Assembly: GCF_938039215.1 (NCBI RefSeq)
Contig: NZ_CALHVI010000010.1
Span: 1-42,421 of the forward strand
Origin: an uncultured Porphyromonas sp.
Lineage (GTDB): Bacteria > Bacteroidota > Bacteroidia > Bacteroidales > Porphyromonadaceae
Direction: 5' to 3'
DNA: 42,421 nt
Position 1 is the first letter of the stretch. Every line of letters starts with the position of its first letter. Below are positions 7,412 through 15,098 of this stretch, in pieces. Under the pieces are notes generated by a model that saw only the letters and a list, made by a program, of their open reading frames with translations, made no database searches and was not told the origin of the DNA. The translations under genes and the position numbers were made by a program.

Positions 7412-8503
7412 CTAGTGCTTTGAGAACTTCATGATGTAGGGGCTCACCTTGTCGATGATCTTCTGGAAGATGACAGCGACCACTAGTGCGGAGATGATAT
7501 ATATAAGAAGTCCTGTGTATGCCCCTAGGTCATACTTGTCATTGAGATTCATGCAGACCTTTCGCACAAGGGGGTGACTGACGAAGAGAGCTGCTGATAT
7601 TCCCCCGATCCAAGCAAAAGGTTTGCTGAGCCAAGCTGGGAACAGCTTTATAAGCGACAGTCCAAACACACAGACGAAAAGTGGGGTCCATAGCCAAGAT
7701 TGGAACCACAGCCCCGTGAACCAGATAAGCAAGGCAGAGATCACGCAGATCACAGTATAGTTGCTCTTGGAGAGTTCTCGCCCATAACGAGCGTAGAGTA
7801 TGCCTAGGCCAAAGGTGAAGATATGCCCAAGGCTATTGATCTTGAGATAGTATAGGGTCTGTCCCATAGGATCACATACTGTCTGGACGAGCCAGCTCAG
7901 TAACATGAAGCCTACACATATAGCCCAGGGCTTCCTAAACAGTAGAAGGCGATATAGGACATAGAGCTGTAATGTGAGACCAAAGTACCAGTATGGACCT
8001 AGGAACTGGGGACTAAATATGTCACTAGTGATATTGCTCACCATAGTGATTTGGCTTAGCGCATCCAAGATAAAGCCCCAAGAAAAATCAAACATGTAGA
8101 TCCTCAAGTTGAGCAGGATAAATCCGATATACCCAACCAGAAGCATGGATAGAAGCTTCAGATAGTGATTCCAGATAAAGGGTAGAGCGGGGACCTTGCT
8201 AGAGCTCTGCCCATATTTCTTCTCAAGCCCATAGGCGCTGAGGAAAACGAAGAGTACAACCCCATAGTGCCCAAGAAAAGAAAAGAACTGCATCGGTAGG
8301 TAGCCATCTGGATGGCTTAGGTAGCGTAGGGCTGCATCTGCATGCTTCTGAGAGTAGTTGAACTCATTCTCTAGGACAGCACCTTTGAGCCAGTGGCAGT
8401 AATTATGGAGCGCAATAGCAGAGATAGCCACACCACGGAGGACTGCTCCGTTAAGGCTTGCACTACCAGCTTGGGATGTTGGGGACTCTATTCTTGTCGC
8501 CAT
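7412..8503 (-). CDS. Acyltransferase-3 (OafA-like) integral membrane protein
   Basis: A 363-residue polytopic protein with roughly ten hydrophobic segments. Near the N-terminus is 'RGVAISAIALHNYCHWL' (about residues 24-40), equivalent to the Arg...His motif of family 3 acyltransferases, which transfer acetyl or other acyl groups to sugars on lipopolysaccharide, capsule or exported glycans. Other segments such as 'FLGHYGVVLFVFLSAYGLEKKYG' match the family's 'F..SGFV/L' block (here FLSAYGL). The acceptor is not predictable. It is flanked by meaB (137 bp) and the ATPase gene (48 bp upstream), neither obviously related. No sugar-polymer genes are nearby, so it is probably a lone envelope-modifying enzyme. 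Confidence 0.85.
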   Translation of the reverse strand: MATRIESPTSQAGSASLNGAVLRGVAISAIALHNYCHWLKGAVLENEFNYSQKHADAALRYLSHPDGYLPMQFFSFLGHYGVVLFVFLSAYGLEKKYGQSSSKVPALPFIWNHYLKLLSMLLVGYIGFILLNLRIYMFDFSWGFILDALSQITMVSNITSDIFSPQFLGPYWYFGLTLQLYVLYRLLLFRKPWAICVGFMLLSWLVQTVCDPMGQTLYYLKINSLGHIFTFGLGILYARYGRELSKSNYTVICVISALLIWFTGLWFQSWLWTPLFVCVFGLSLIKLFPAWLSKPFAWIGGISAALFVSHPLVRKVCMNLNDKYDLGAYTGLLIYIISALVVAVIFQKIIDKVSPYIMKFSKH

Positions 8504-8551
8504 GAGAATTACTTGAGGTGGGGGTAATAATTGAAGAGTTAGAGGCTATCC

Positions 8552-9739
8552 TTAGTATAGGAAGCCGAAGAGCCAGACAGGGACGGTCTTTTCGCGGGAG
8601 AGATCGCCCTGCTCAAGGATGTAATAGCGGTCGCTACGGTAGCGGCCAGTGAGCTCTTCCTCGATCTGTACGGGGTACTTCCCGTCGATCTCAAAGAGCG
8701 CAAGTGATGAGCGAGTGCTCAGGCGGGCATCATGCCCCTTGCTGAGCTGGTTGAAGACAAAGGTCCTCAGGAGCTCAGATCGATCGCAGGCCTCTTGACC
8801 AAGGAGATGGTAGAGGTTGGGATTACCTAAGTAGGCGATCGCAGGCTTACCCGATTCGGTGTCTTCGGCTCGGTAGATAGAGCGCAGGACACGAGCGTCG
8901 GAGAGATAGCGGATATAGTTCATCACAGTGCTTCGAGAGGTCTCTATCTCCGAAGAGAGCTGTGAGACATTGAGCATCTGTAGGGCTGGTCGCTGGGCAA
9001 GGATGAAGATGAGCTTACGGAGCTTATGCAGGAGGCGCTGCTCGAGCTGCTTGATGAAGAGGAGGTCTACCTCAAGTGTCATGTTGAGCGTCTTGAGGAG
9101 GTTCTCCGAATAGAGCCGAGGCTCTAGGTGGAAGGGGTAGTAGCCGTACTCTAGATAGCGATCCATCCATAGGACGGGATTGATCGAAGAGAAGATGTCG
9201 CCAAGGACTTCATCCGTATGCTCCATGATGTCCTCGAGTGAGAGGGCGGGCAGTATCAAGCCATTGTCCAGCTGCATGAACTCTCGGAGCGAGAAGCCAG
9301 CTAGGTGATAGATCGAGGCGAGGGAGGCAAGTTCGGGATCCTCCTCCTCTAGGTTCATCACGGCCGAGGCGGTGAAGACGATGCGAAGCTCAGGGTACTT
9401 GTGGTAGCACTCCTTGAACTCCGCCATCCAGTTCGGGTACTTGAAGACTTGATCCAAGAGGAGCGTACGTCCCCCTTGTCGCACAAACTCTCCTGCGAAG
9501 TCAGCTAGACGAGTGACCGTGAAGCTGAATTGGTTCAGGTTGATGTAGAGGCATTCGGGTGCATTCGGAGCGTAGTAGCGACGGGCATAGTCTAAGAGGA
9601 AAGTAGTCTTGCCGACCCCTCGAGATCCTCGGATCCCGATGATGCGATCGTTCCAGTCAATTTCCTCCATGAGTGCTCGCTGCAGACCTGGCTTCCCCTG
9701 CATGATGAGGGCACTATGAGTGCGGTGTAAATAGTCCAC
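8552..9739 (-). CDS. AAA-family ATPase with DUF4143-like C-terminus
   Basis: A 395-residue protein of the large group of archaeal/bacterial 'ATP-binding protein' ATPases. The Walker A motif GSRGVGKTT is at residues 38-46, a Walker B-like 'TLLLDQVFKYPNW' follows at about residue 92, and a sensor-type 'RIVFTASAVMNLEEEDPEL' comes later. A winged-helix-like segment (LSSEIETSRSTVMNYIRYLSDARVL) precedes a C-terminal DUF4143-type region (ALFEIDGKYPVQIEEE). The biological role of the family is not established; members are often mobile and variable between strains. The start is GTG at 9739; the next Met is at codon 13. No promoter box is evident in the long gap upstream. Confidence 0.85.
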   Translation of the reverse strand: MDYLHRTHSALIMQGKPGLQRALMEEIDWNDRIIGIRGSRGVGKTTFLLDYARRYYAPNAPECLYINLNQFSFTVTRLADFAGEFVRQGGRTLLLDQVFKYPNWMAEFKECYHKYPELRIVFTASAVMNLEEEDPELASLASIYHLAGFSLREFMQLDNGLILPALSLEDIMEHTDEVLGDIFSSINPVLWMDRYLEYGYYPFHLEPRLYSENLLKTLNMTLEVDLLFIKQLEQRLLHKLRKLIFILAQRPALQMLNVSQLSSEIETSRSTVMNYIRYLSDARVLRSIYRAEDTESGKPAIAYLGNPNLYHLLGQEACDRSELLRTFVFNQLSKGHDARLSTRSSLALFEIDGKYPVQIEEELTGRYRSDRYYILEQGDLSREKTVPVWLFGFLY

Positions 9740-10129
9740 TAAGTCTTAACTACTTCTTCTTTGATCGAAATGATGAGGAGGATGTCTCAGTCGGTAACCA
9801 CCTCCTATTATATAATGTATAGGTTGGGCAAGATTAGCCTAAGATACCTGTATAATTCTTCTTTGGGTACTTCTGTAAAGGGCTTAAAATCAGTCGCTCC
9901 CCCGTAGCCTAGAGCTAGCATCCTCAGTGCTGCTTTCGTGGCGGAGGGTGCTCCGCTCTACTCTGGAGATGCAATTAGCCCCAGCAAAAGTACTTAAACT
10001 TTTCGGAGCAGGGCTTGGTCACCTGCCTCGATGCGGGCGAGTCGCACACCTAGAGATCTAGGCGAATATGGGCTTTCCTTCAAGGCTTCTGACTGGCGGA
10101 TAGGAGCACCTCAGGGACACCGTCTAGGT
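9740..10129. other. Gene-free interval upstream of the first palindrome array
   Basis: This is the largest gap in the window (9740-10431 in all). I see no tRNA, no riboswitch and no ORF with coding character. Local dyads include GCGGAG-GGTG-CTCCGC (9941-9956), AAAAGT...ACTTTT (about 9986-10003) and CCTAGA-GA-TCTAGG (10049-10062). An untranslated RNA ending at the T-run at 10215-10221 is possible, but I found no clear promoter for one. Confidence 0.5.
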
Positions 10130-10213
10130 GACCTACGGTAGGTCGCATCGACGACCTACCGTGGATCGGTAAGGCGACCTACCGTAGGTTTTGAAGACGA
10201 CCTACGGTAGGTC
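10130..10213. repeat. Family A palindrome array, four units, 23-bp period
   Basis: Units start at 10130, 10153, 10176 and 10199, each 15 bp: GACCTACGGTAGGTC, GACCTACCGTGGATC, GACCTACCGTAGGTT, GACCTACGGTAGGTC. Spacers are exactly 8 nt: GCATCGAC, GGTAAGGC, TTGAAGAC. Units 1 and 4 are perfect and identical; units 2 and 3 are slightly decayed. It lies between two divergent genes. Confidence 0.9.
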
Positions 10214-10221
10214 GTTTTTTT
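10199..10221 (+). terminator. Last array unit followed by T7: terminator-like
   Basis: Unit 4 of the array (GACCTACGGTAGGTC, 10199-10213) folds into a short GC-containing hairpin and is followed after one G by seven T residues (10215-10221). On the plus strand this is the layout of an intrinsic terminator, located upstream of the pgk promoter, with no plus-strand gene before it. Confidence 0.5.
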
Positions 10222-10336
10222 GCCTTGTGCTAGGCCTGTGAAAATGCCCTCTGTGGATGGCTATCTCTTCTGCCCCGCTATCGGGCTCTTCGTAGTGTAG
10301 CATAGGGATTCGTCTCCATCGGGGGGCTTACTTGGA

Positions 10337-10356
10337 CAAAATGCTGCAAAATGCTG
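10337..10356. repeat. Tandem 10-bp direct repeat upstream of pgk
   Basis: CAAAATGCTG occurs twice back to back (10337-10346, 10347-10356), ending 19 bp before the -7 box of pgk. The position would suit an activator or the -33 region; it may also be chance. Confidence 0.45.
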
Positions 10357-10375
10357 ATAAGTGCTCATTATTACG

Positions 10376-10383
10376 TACTTTTG
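10376..10383 (+). promoter_or_regulatory. -7 promoter box for pgk
   Basis: TACTTTTG matches TAnnTTTG exactly and lies 48 bp before the pgk ATG. The -33 position carries TGCTG within the direct repeat rather than TTTG. Confidence 0.6.
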
Positions 10384-10431
10384 TATGCAATTCACAGGTA
10401 ATGTATTAAACAGCTAAGATTACTCAGTACT

Positions 10432-11688
10432 ATGACGATTGATCAGTTCAATTTCGCTGGTAAGAAGGCTTTCGTTCGTGTGGACTTCAATGTCCCCCTC
10501 GATGCAGACTTCCATATCACCGATGACACGCGTATCCGCGCAGCACTGCCTACCCTGAAGAAGATCCTTGCCGATGGGGGCTCGGTCATCATCGGTTCGC
10601 ACCTAGGTCGCCCTAAGAAGGTCGAAGACAAGTTCTCCCTTCGCCATATCCTCGCACACGTATCCCAGCTGCTGGGTGTAGAGGTGAAGTTCGCTCCCGA
10701 CTGCATCGGTGACGAAGCTCGTGAGCTCGCTCAGAGCCTCAAGCCAGGGGAAGCTCTCCTGCTGGAGAACCTCCGCTTCTACGCAGAAGAGGAAGGTAAG
10801 CCCCGTGGTCTAGCTGAGGATGCTTCCGAAGAAGAGAAGGCTGCAGCTAAGAAGGCAGTCAAGGAGAGCCAGAAGGAATTCACGAAGAAGCTTGCTGCTC
10901 TAGCTGATGTCTACGTCAATGATGCCTTCGGTACGGCTCACCGTGCGCACGCTTCTACGGCACTCATCGCTGCTTACTTCGATGCAGATCACAAGCTCTT
11001 TGGCTACCTCATGGGTAAGGAAGTCGATGCTGTGAACAAGGTCATGCAGGATATCCGTCGCCCCTTCACTGCTATCATGGGTGGGTCTAAGGTCTCCTCG
11101 AAGATCGATATCATCGAGAACCTCCTCGGTAAGGTAGACAACCTCATCCTCACCGGTGCTATGACTTATACCTTCGCTAAGGCTGCTGGTGGCAACATCG
11201 GTAACTCCCTCTGCGAAGATGATAAGCTCGACCTAGCTCGTGAGATCGTAGCTAAGGCTAAGGCCAATGGTGTGAACCTCGTGCTCTCTACCGACTCGAA
11301 GATCGCCGATGCCTTCAGCAACGATGCTAAGACCGACTTCGCTCAGAACGATAACATCCCTGCGGGCTGGATCGGTATGGACATTGGCCCCGACAGCATC
11401 CGTGCTTATCGTGAGGTGATCCTTGGCTCTAAGACGATCCTCTGGAATGGTCCTACGGGTGTCTTCGAGATGGACAACTTCGCCGATGGCTCTCGTGCTG
11501 TCGCCGAAGCTATTGCCGAAGCTACGGCTAATGGAGCCTTCTCCCTCGTCGGTGGTGGTGACAGCGTAGCTTGTGTGAACAAGTTCGGCTACGCAGACAA
11601 GGTCTCCTACGTCTCCACGGGTGGTGGTGCTCTCCTCGAAGCGATCGAGGGCAAGAAGCTCCCAGGTATCGCTGCTATCGAAGCTTAA
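10432..11688 (+). CDS. pgk: Phosphoglycerate kinase
   Basis: Transfers phosphate between 1,3-bisphosphoglycerate and ADP in glycolysis. The 418 residues contain the complete set of family motifs: VRVDFNVPLD near residue 16, SHLGRPK with the substrate-binding arginine near residue 59, NDAFGTAHRAHAST, MGGSKVSSKIDIIENLL, LWNGPTGVFEMDNFADGS, and the glycine-rich SLVGGGDSV...STGGGALLE nucleotide loop near the C-terminus. Codon use is biased toward a few C-ending codons more than in neighbouring genes, as expected for a highly expressed gene. It is monocistronic, with its own promoter and a strong terminator. Confidence 0.99.
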   Translation: MTIDQFNFAGKKAFVRVDFNVPLDADFHITDDTRIRAALPTLKKILADGGSVIIGSHLGRPKKVEDKFSLRHILAHVSQLLGVEVKFAPDCIGDEARELAQSLKPGEALLLENLRFYAEEEGKPRGLAEDASEEEKAAAKKAVKESQKEFTKKLAALADVYVNDAFGTAHRAHASTALIAAYFDADHKLFGYLMGKEVDAVNKVMQDIRRPFTAIMGGSKVSSKIDIIENLLGKVDNLILTGAMTYTFAKAAGGNIGNSLCEDDKLDLAREIVAKAKANGVNLVLSTDSKIADAFSNDAKTDFAQNDNIPAGWIGMDIGPDSIRAYREVILGSKTILWNGPTGVFEMDNFADGSRAVAEAIAEATANGAFSLVGGGDSVACVNKFGYADKVSYVSTGGGALLEAIEGKKLPGIAAIEA

Positions 11689-11722
11689 GCGAAGGCATAG
11701 CTCCCGCTACATTCTTTCATCG

Positions 11723-11772
11723 GCGCTCCCCGCATTCGGCTCTCCAAGCTGGATGCGGGGAGCGCTCTTTTT
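11723..11772 (+). terminator. Rho-independent terminator of pgk
   Basis: GCGCTCCCCGCAT (11723-11735) pairs perfectly with ATGCGGGGAGCGC (11753-11765), followed by CTTTTTG. Thirteen GC-rich base pairs plus a T-run, 34 bp after the stop. Confidence 0.92.
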
Positions 11773-11878
11773 GTCTAAAAGGCTCAGGATGACTATGCTT
11801 CGAAGGGGGGAGAAAAGGGCTTTTGGGGGAAGCTCCTCAGCTTCTTTGGGGAGGTGCTGTTGCCTCAGAGGAATGTAC

Positions 11879-12045
11879 GAATATATAAGGCGATTTCGCA
11901 GCGTATATGCGAAAGTTTATCGGCGTATATGCGGAGGAAAATTTCCGTATATGCAGAAATATTTTTCCGTATATACGGAAATTTTTTTTCGCATATGCAG
12001 AAATTTATTTTCGCATATACGGAAATTTCCCTGCCTATATACCGC
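11879..12045. repeat. Family B array, about eight 22-bp units with CGTATATACG-type cores
   Basis: Unit starts are at 11879, 11901, 11923, 11945, 11967, 11990, 12012 and 12034; all steps are 22 bp except one of 23. Typical cores are GCGTATATGCGG, CCGTATATACGG and CGCATATACGG, separated by A/T arms such as GAAATATTTTTC. One segment, TTTCCGTATATACGGAAA, is a perfect 18-bp palindrome. The last unit runs into the 3' end of dprA and provides its stop codon. The rest of the pgk-dprA gap (11773-11878) shows nothing recognisable. Confidence 0.88.
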
Positions 12046-12901
12046 GCTCTTCCCAGGGGGTAGCACGGCCTGAGCGGAGGAGCAATCTATTCCCTTCTTG
12101 CGAGGGAAGGTGGTCGCTTTGTGGTGGGAGTGCGTAGATCGGACGGTGGCATCGCTCGGCGAAGCGGACGGTATGCATCGTGCCACTCTTTGCCCCGCAT
12201 TCGATGACGAGAAGGGTCGCTCCGAGGGCAGCTTGCAGGCGGTCACGGGCGATCAAGCGCTGCTTGCTCACGGGAGTGCCCAGAGGATATTCGGATAGGA
12301 GAAGACCGCCTTGATCCACGAGCTCGGCTTGGAGCGCACGATGTGCCTCGGGATGCACCTTGTCAAGCCCCGTAGCAAGGACGGCGATCGTCCTGCCCCC
12401 AGCCTCTAGGGCTCCTCGGTGAGCCGCTGCATCACAGCCTAGGGCCAGACCACTGATGATCGTCTCGCCCTTTGTCGCTCGCTGGTAAGCTAGCTTATAG
12501 GCCGCCCTTTCTCCCTCGGGGCTGGGGCTACGTGTCCCCACGATGGTGATGCGTTCGGCAGTGTCAAGGAGCTCAAGCCTGCCCAGAGCATAGAGGAGGA
12601 CGGGGCGAGAGCGTCCGAGTGTCTCGAGAGCCTTCGGGTAGGAGGGGGAGAAGAAGGGGAGGATGCTGATCCCCGCTTGACGACAAAGAGCGAGCTCTTC
12701 CTCTGCCTGAGGAAGGGCTCGCTCTATCTCGTCGCTGTAGCAGTCTAAGCCCGTCGGAAGCCCTAAGGGAAGCTCGAGCGGATGCTCCTCTCTAGGGGCA
12801 AAGAGCTCCAAGAGCTTGCGGGGAGCTATGCCTACGGACCGTAGAGCAAGGAGCTCTAAGAGCTTCCGCTCCTCGGCTGGGTCAAGGTAGGTAGCACCCA
12901 T
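12035..12901 (-). CDS. dprA: DprA-like DNA-processing protein lacking the C-terminal domain
   Basis: DprA binds incoming single-stranded DNA and loads RecA during transformation. The 288 residues contain an N-terminal HhH-like region and the Rossmann core: ITIVGTRSPSPEGERAAY, SGLALGCDAAAHRGALEAGG, TIAVLATGLDKVHPEAHRAL and LLSEYPLGTPVSK. The next block, normally FPxRNRIIAGLS, is altered to RLIARDRLQAALG. The core ends at 'RPIYALPPQ...GNRLLLRSG' and the protein stops eleven residues later, so the winged-helix domain found in many DprA proteins is absent. The stop codon lies in the last unit of the adjacent 22-bp repeat array, which suggests truncation by array growth. It could also be a normal short DprA of this genus. 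Last gene of the 15007-12035 operon, 14 bp after rsmD. Confidence 0.85.
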   Translation of the reverse strand: MGATYLDPAEERKLLELLALRSVGIAPRKLLELFAPREEHPLELPLGLPTGLDCYSDEIERALPQAEEELALCRQAGISILPFFSPSYPKALETLGRSRPVLLYALGRLELLDTAERITIVGTRSPSPEGERAAYKLAYQRATKGETIISGLALGCDAAAHRGALEAGGRTIAVLATGLDKVHPEAHRALQAELVDQGGLLLSEYPLGTPVSKQRLIARDRLQAALGATLLVIECGAKSGTMHTVRFAERCHRPIYALPPQSDHLPSQEGNRLLLRSGRATPWEERGI

Positions 12902-12915
12902 CTTCGTTCGTGGGG

Positions 12916-13491
12916 TTACTCTTCTTCGTTCTCCTCGCTTGCGTCGCTGAGCACGAAGATCGAGAAGTTCACCGACCCGTAGATGCGGTGCTCGCTGAAG
13001 TAGGGAAGCTCGGAGAAGTCATAGTTAGCAGGATGCTCTACGACGAGGACACCCTCCTCCTTCAGTAACCCAGAGGAGAGGATGAGCTCGGGAAGCTCTG
13101 CGATCTCCTTGAGCTTGTAGGGAGGATCGGCGAAGATGAAGTCAAAAAGCGGCTTCCCCCCCTTGGAGGAGGTAAGGTAGCGAAAGACATCTGCCTGCAG
13201 TACCTGTAGACTCTGCTCCTCCTTGAGCTCACGAGCTACGGAGCGGATGAAGAGTGCATGCTCCCTTCGCTGCTCTAGGGCGAGCACTCGCTGACAGCCA
13301 CGAGAGAGGAGCTCCACGGCGATACTTCCCGTTCCGCTGAAGAGGTCCAGCGCCGAGCAGTCCTCTAGGTCAATGTAGTGCTGGAGGACATTGAAGAGGT
13401 TCTCCTTAGCAAAGTCCGTCGTCGGGCGAGCATTGAAGCTCTTCGGGACATCGAAGCGACGACGCTTGTACTTACCACCAATGATACGCAT
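12916..13491 (-). CDS. rsmD: 16S rRNA (guanine-966 N2)-methyltransferase RsmD
   Basis: Methylates G966 of 16S rRNA using S-adenosylmethionine. The 191 residues begin MRIIGGKYKRRRFDVPKSFN, typical of RsmD, with 'ARPTTDFAKENLFN' next, the SAM-binding loop ALDLFSGTGSIAVELLSRGC (about residues 48-67) and the catalytic FADPPYK (about residues 130-136, the N/DPPY motif). It is 5 bp downstream of the DUF3822 gene and 14 bp upstream of dprA, so the genes are clearly co-transcribed. Intact and of usual length. Confidence 0.96.
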   Translation of the reverse strand: MRIIGGKYKRRRFDVPKSFNARPTTDFAKENLFNVLQHYIDLEDCSALDLFSGTGSIAVELLSRGCQRVLALEQRREHALFIRSVARELKEEQSLQVLQADVFRYLTSSKGGKPLFDFIFADPPYKLKEIAELPELILSSGLLKEEGVLVVEHPANYDFSELPYFSEHRIYGSVNFSIFVLSDASEENEEE

Positions 13492-13496
13492 GGGCT

Positions 13497-14369
13497 CTAG
13501 ACTGCTGTGGGGTTGGGAACTTCGGGAGCCTGAGGAAGGCTCCGATAGCTAAGCTGGGTGATCTGGGCGATGTAGGGCGAGAGGAGCTCTCCCGTTTCAT
13601 GGGCTGCTGCCTTGAGGAGACGAGTCGATGCCTCCCTCCCTTCCTCGGGATAGCCGATGGTGACCCGATCAGCACTTCCCTCGAGGGCAAAGTGTCGCCA
13701 GAAGCTGAAGGCGTAGAAGACCGCTTCGCCTGCCAGGACCTTAGCCTCGTGACTTGATACGATAGCGAAGCTGTTGTAGCCTAGAAGTTCGCCCTCGGAG
13801 AGGAGGAAGAGATCGATCGCCCCCTCACGTAGGAGTAGGAGGAGCTCACGACCATGCTCCGATCGCCCCCTATCTCTACGCTCCTCTAGGGTGGGAGCAA
13901 AGTAGGGAAGAGGCTCGATGATCAGGAGTGTGCGGCGGAGGAACTGGAGGGCCTCCCTCGACCACGAGAGGACGAAGGTCTTCGTCTCATCGGGTAGGGC
14001 ATAGCGTTGGTAGCTCTTGGCTGGAGCGCCCGATGAGTTACTCTGATGCTCCTCCGAGTGGGGGGAGATCCAGAGTTCGTCCTGACCGTCTAGGAGGAGT
14101 TCCGAAGGTGCAAGCGTTGCCTCCTCGGGCTCATAGTAGAGGGTGACACGGCGGAAGGGGTAGCTGAGGAATTCATGCTCATAGTAGAGCTCCTGCAGCA
14201 TCGCATAGACCGACGAACTTCCAGCTGAGGCTTCTAGTAGACCTTGGCGAAGGATGTGGGGCGAAGGTCCCTCGCTGTAGATACAAAAAGCAAGTCCACC
14301 CGAAAGCGTTCGGATGGACAAGCTGTAGGATGCAGCCGTAGCTGCAGTGAGTGGGATAGATGGAGCCAT
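13497..14369 (-). CDS. DUF3822-family protein
   Basis: A 290-residue protein with no signal peptide or membrane segment. I identify it as DUF3822 from its size, its opening (YSLSIRTLSGGLAFCIYS), an inner segment resembling 'FLLSEGELLGYNSFAIVS', and its place directly before rsmD, an arrangement I recall from other Bacteroidota. The domain has an actin/ATPase-like appearance in weak similarity, but no function is established. The ATG overlaps the upstream stop codon by one base (TAATG), so translation is coupled to the preceding gene. Confidence 0.75.
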   Translation of the reverse strand: MAPSIPLTAATAASYSLSIRTLSGGLAFCIYSEGPSPHILRQGLLEASAGSSSVYAMLQELYYEHEFLSYPFRRVTLYYEPEEATLAPSELLLDGQDELWISPHSEEHQSNSSGAPAKSYQRYALPDETKTFVLSWSREALQFLRRTLLIIEPLPYFAPTLEERRDRGRSEHGRELLLLLREGAIDLFLLSEGELLGYNSFAIVSSHEAKVLAGEAVFYAFSFWRHFALEGSADRVTIGYPEEGREASTRLLKAAAHETGELLSPYIAQITQLSYRSLPQAPEVPNPTAV

Positions 14370-15007
14370 TACTCCCAGTTACCGTTCGTCTTAGCTTCGG
14401 TGAGCGAACCCACACGAAGGCCAGGGTAAGCGTTGGTCTTAGCACGAGCAGCTTCGACCTTCTCACGGACACGACGTGGGTTGTTCAGAGGATTGAGGTA
14501 GCTTTCGTAGGAAGCAGAAGCCTGGAAGACGGGCATCTGGATCTTCGTCTCACCAACTTCCTGCTCGATCGAGCTAGCTACTACCTGAATAGAGGAGTCG
14601 GGGTTGTTGGGGATGATGAAGAGCTTAGCCAGGTCGGTCCCATCGTTGAGGAGGGTATCCTTAGCAGCGACCCAGATGGTGTCACGACGGATCAGACCAC
14701 GACGAGCTGCATCTTCTTCGCTCAGTCCTTGATCACGCATGGCGCTGGTGTAGTCGCCCTCTGCACGGATGTAGAATACACGACCATTCTGTACGAAGTC
14801 GATCAGCTCCTCCTTGTTGGCGTACTTGTCGTAGACGCTCTTGTAGGCTTCTTCAAGGCTTGCGATCTTCTTGAGCTGCTTCTGGAGCTCTGCCTCAATC
14901 TTCTTCTGCTTCTTGTCGAAGGTTACTGGTGCCAGCACGCTCTGGATCGTGATGTAGGCAAGTGCCACTACGGCCAAGGCTACTAATGCGAGGATAACTT
15001 TTTTCAT
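14369..15007 (-). CDS. Membrane-anchored coiled-coil protein of unknown function
   Basis: A 212-residue protein that I cannot assign. It starts with an N-terminal hydrophobic anchor (MKKVILALVALAVVALAYIT, residues 1-20), without a lipobox, followed by a charged helix likely to form a coiled coil (residues 33-70, KKQKKIEAELQKQLKKIASL). The remaining part is soluble and probably periplasmic. It contains 'GRVFYIRAEGDYTSAMRDQG', 'IRRDTIWVAAKDTLL' and a C-terminal 'YPGLRVGSLTEAKTNGNWE', which is typical of a conserved end motif. It begins the four-gene unit with DUF3822, rsmD and dprA and is divergent from the helicase gene. Possibly a Bacteroidota-specific envelope protein. Confidence 0.75.
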   Translation of the reverse strand: MKKVILALVALAVVALAYITIQSVLAPVTFDKKQKKIEAELQKQLKKIASLEEAYKSVYDKYANKEELIDFVQNGRVFYIRAEGDYTSAMRDQGLSEEDAARRGLIRRDTIWVAAKDTLLNDGTDLAKLFIIPNNPDSSIQVVASSIEQEVGETKIQMPVFQASASYESYLNPLNNPRRVREKVEAARAKTNAYPGLRVGSLTEAKTNGNWE

Positions 15008-15098
15008 CGTTGATCTATGTAGTATTTTGCAGTTAGACGTGTCTTATGGTGAAGCTCCGAGAGTACATCTCTATACAGGCTAAAATCAGTAACTTCAC

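Noticed and set aside
9740..10129. tRNA, 6S RNA or other known structured RNA in the largest gap
   Set aside because: No cloverleaf, no CCA-type end and no long helix of the expected form; only short local dyads.
10031..10138. A 35-codon plus-strand frame (MRASRTPRDLGEYGL...) in the gap before pgk
   Set aside because: It ends inside the first palindrome unit, has no family resemblance and no promoter or ribosome-binding site; chance in GC-rich DNA is enough.
10130..10213. CRISPR array (regular repeats with variable spacers)
   Set aside because: Repeats of 15-16 bp and spacers of 8 nt are far too short, there are at most four units, the spacers are partly alike between loci, and no cas genes are present.
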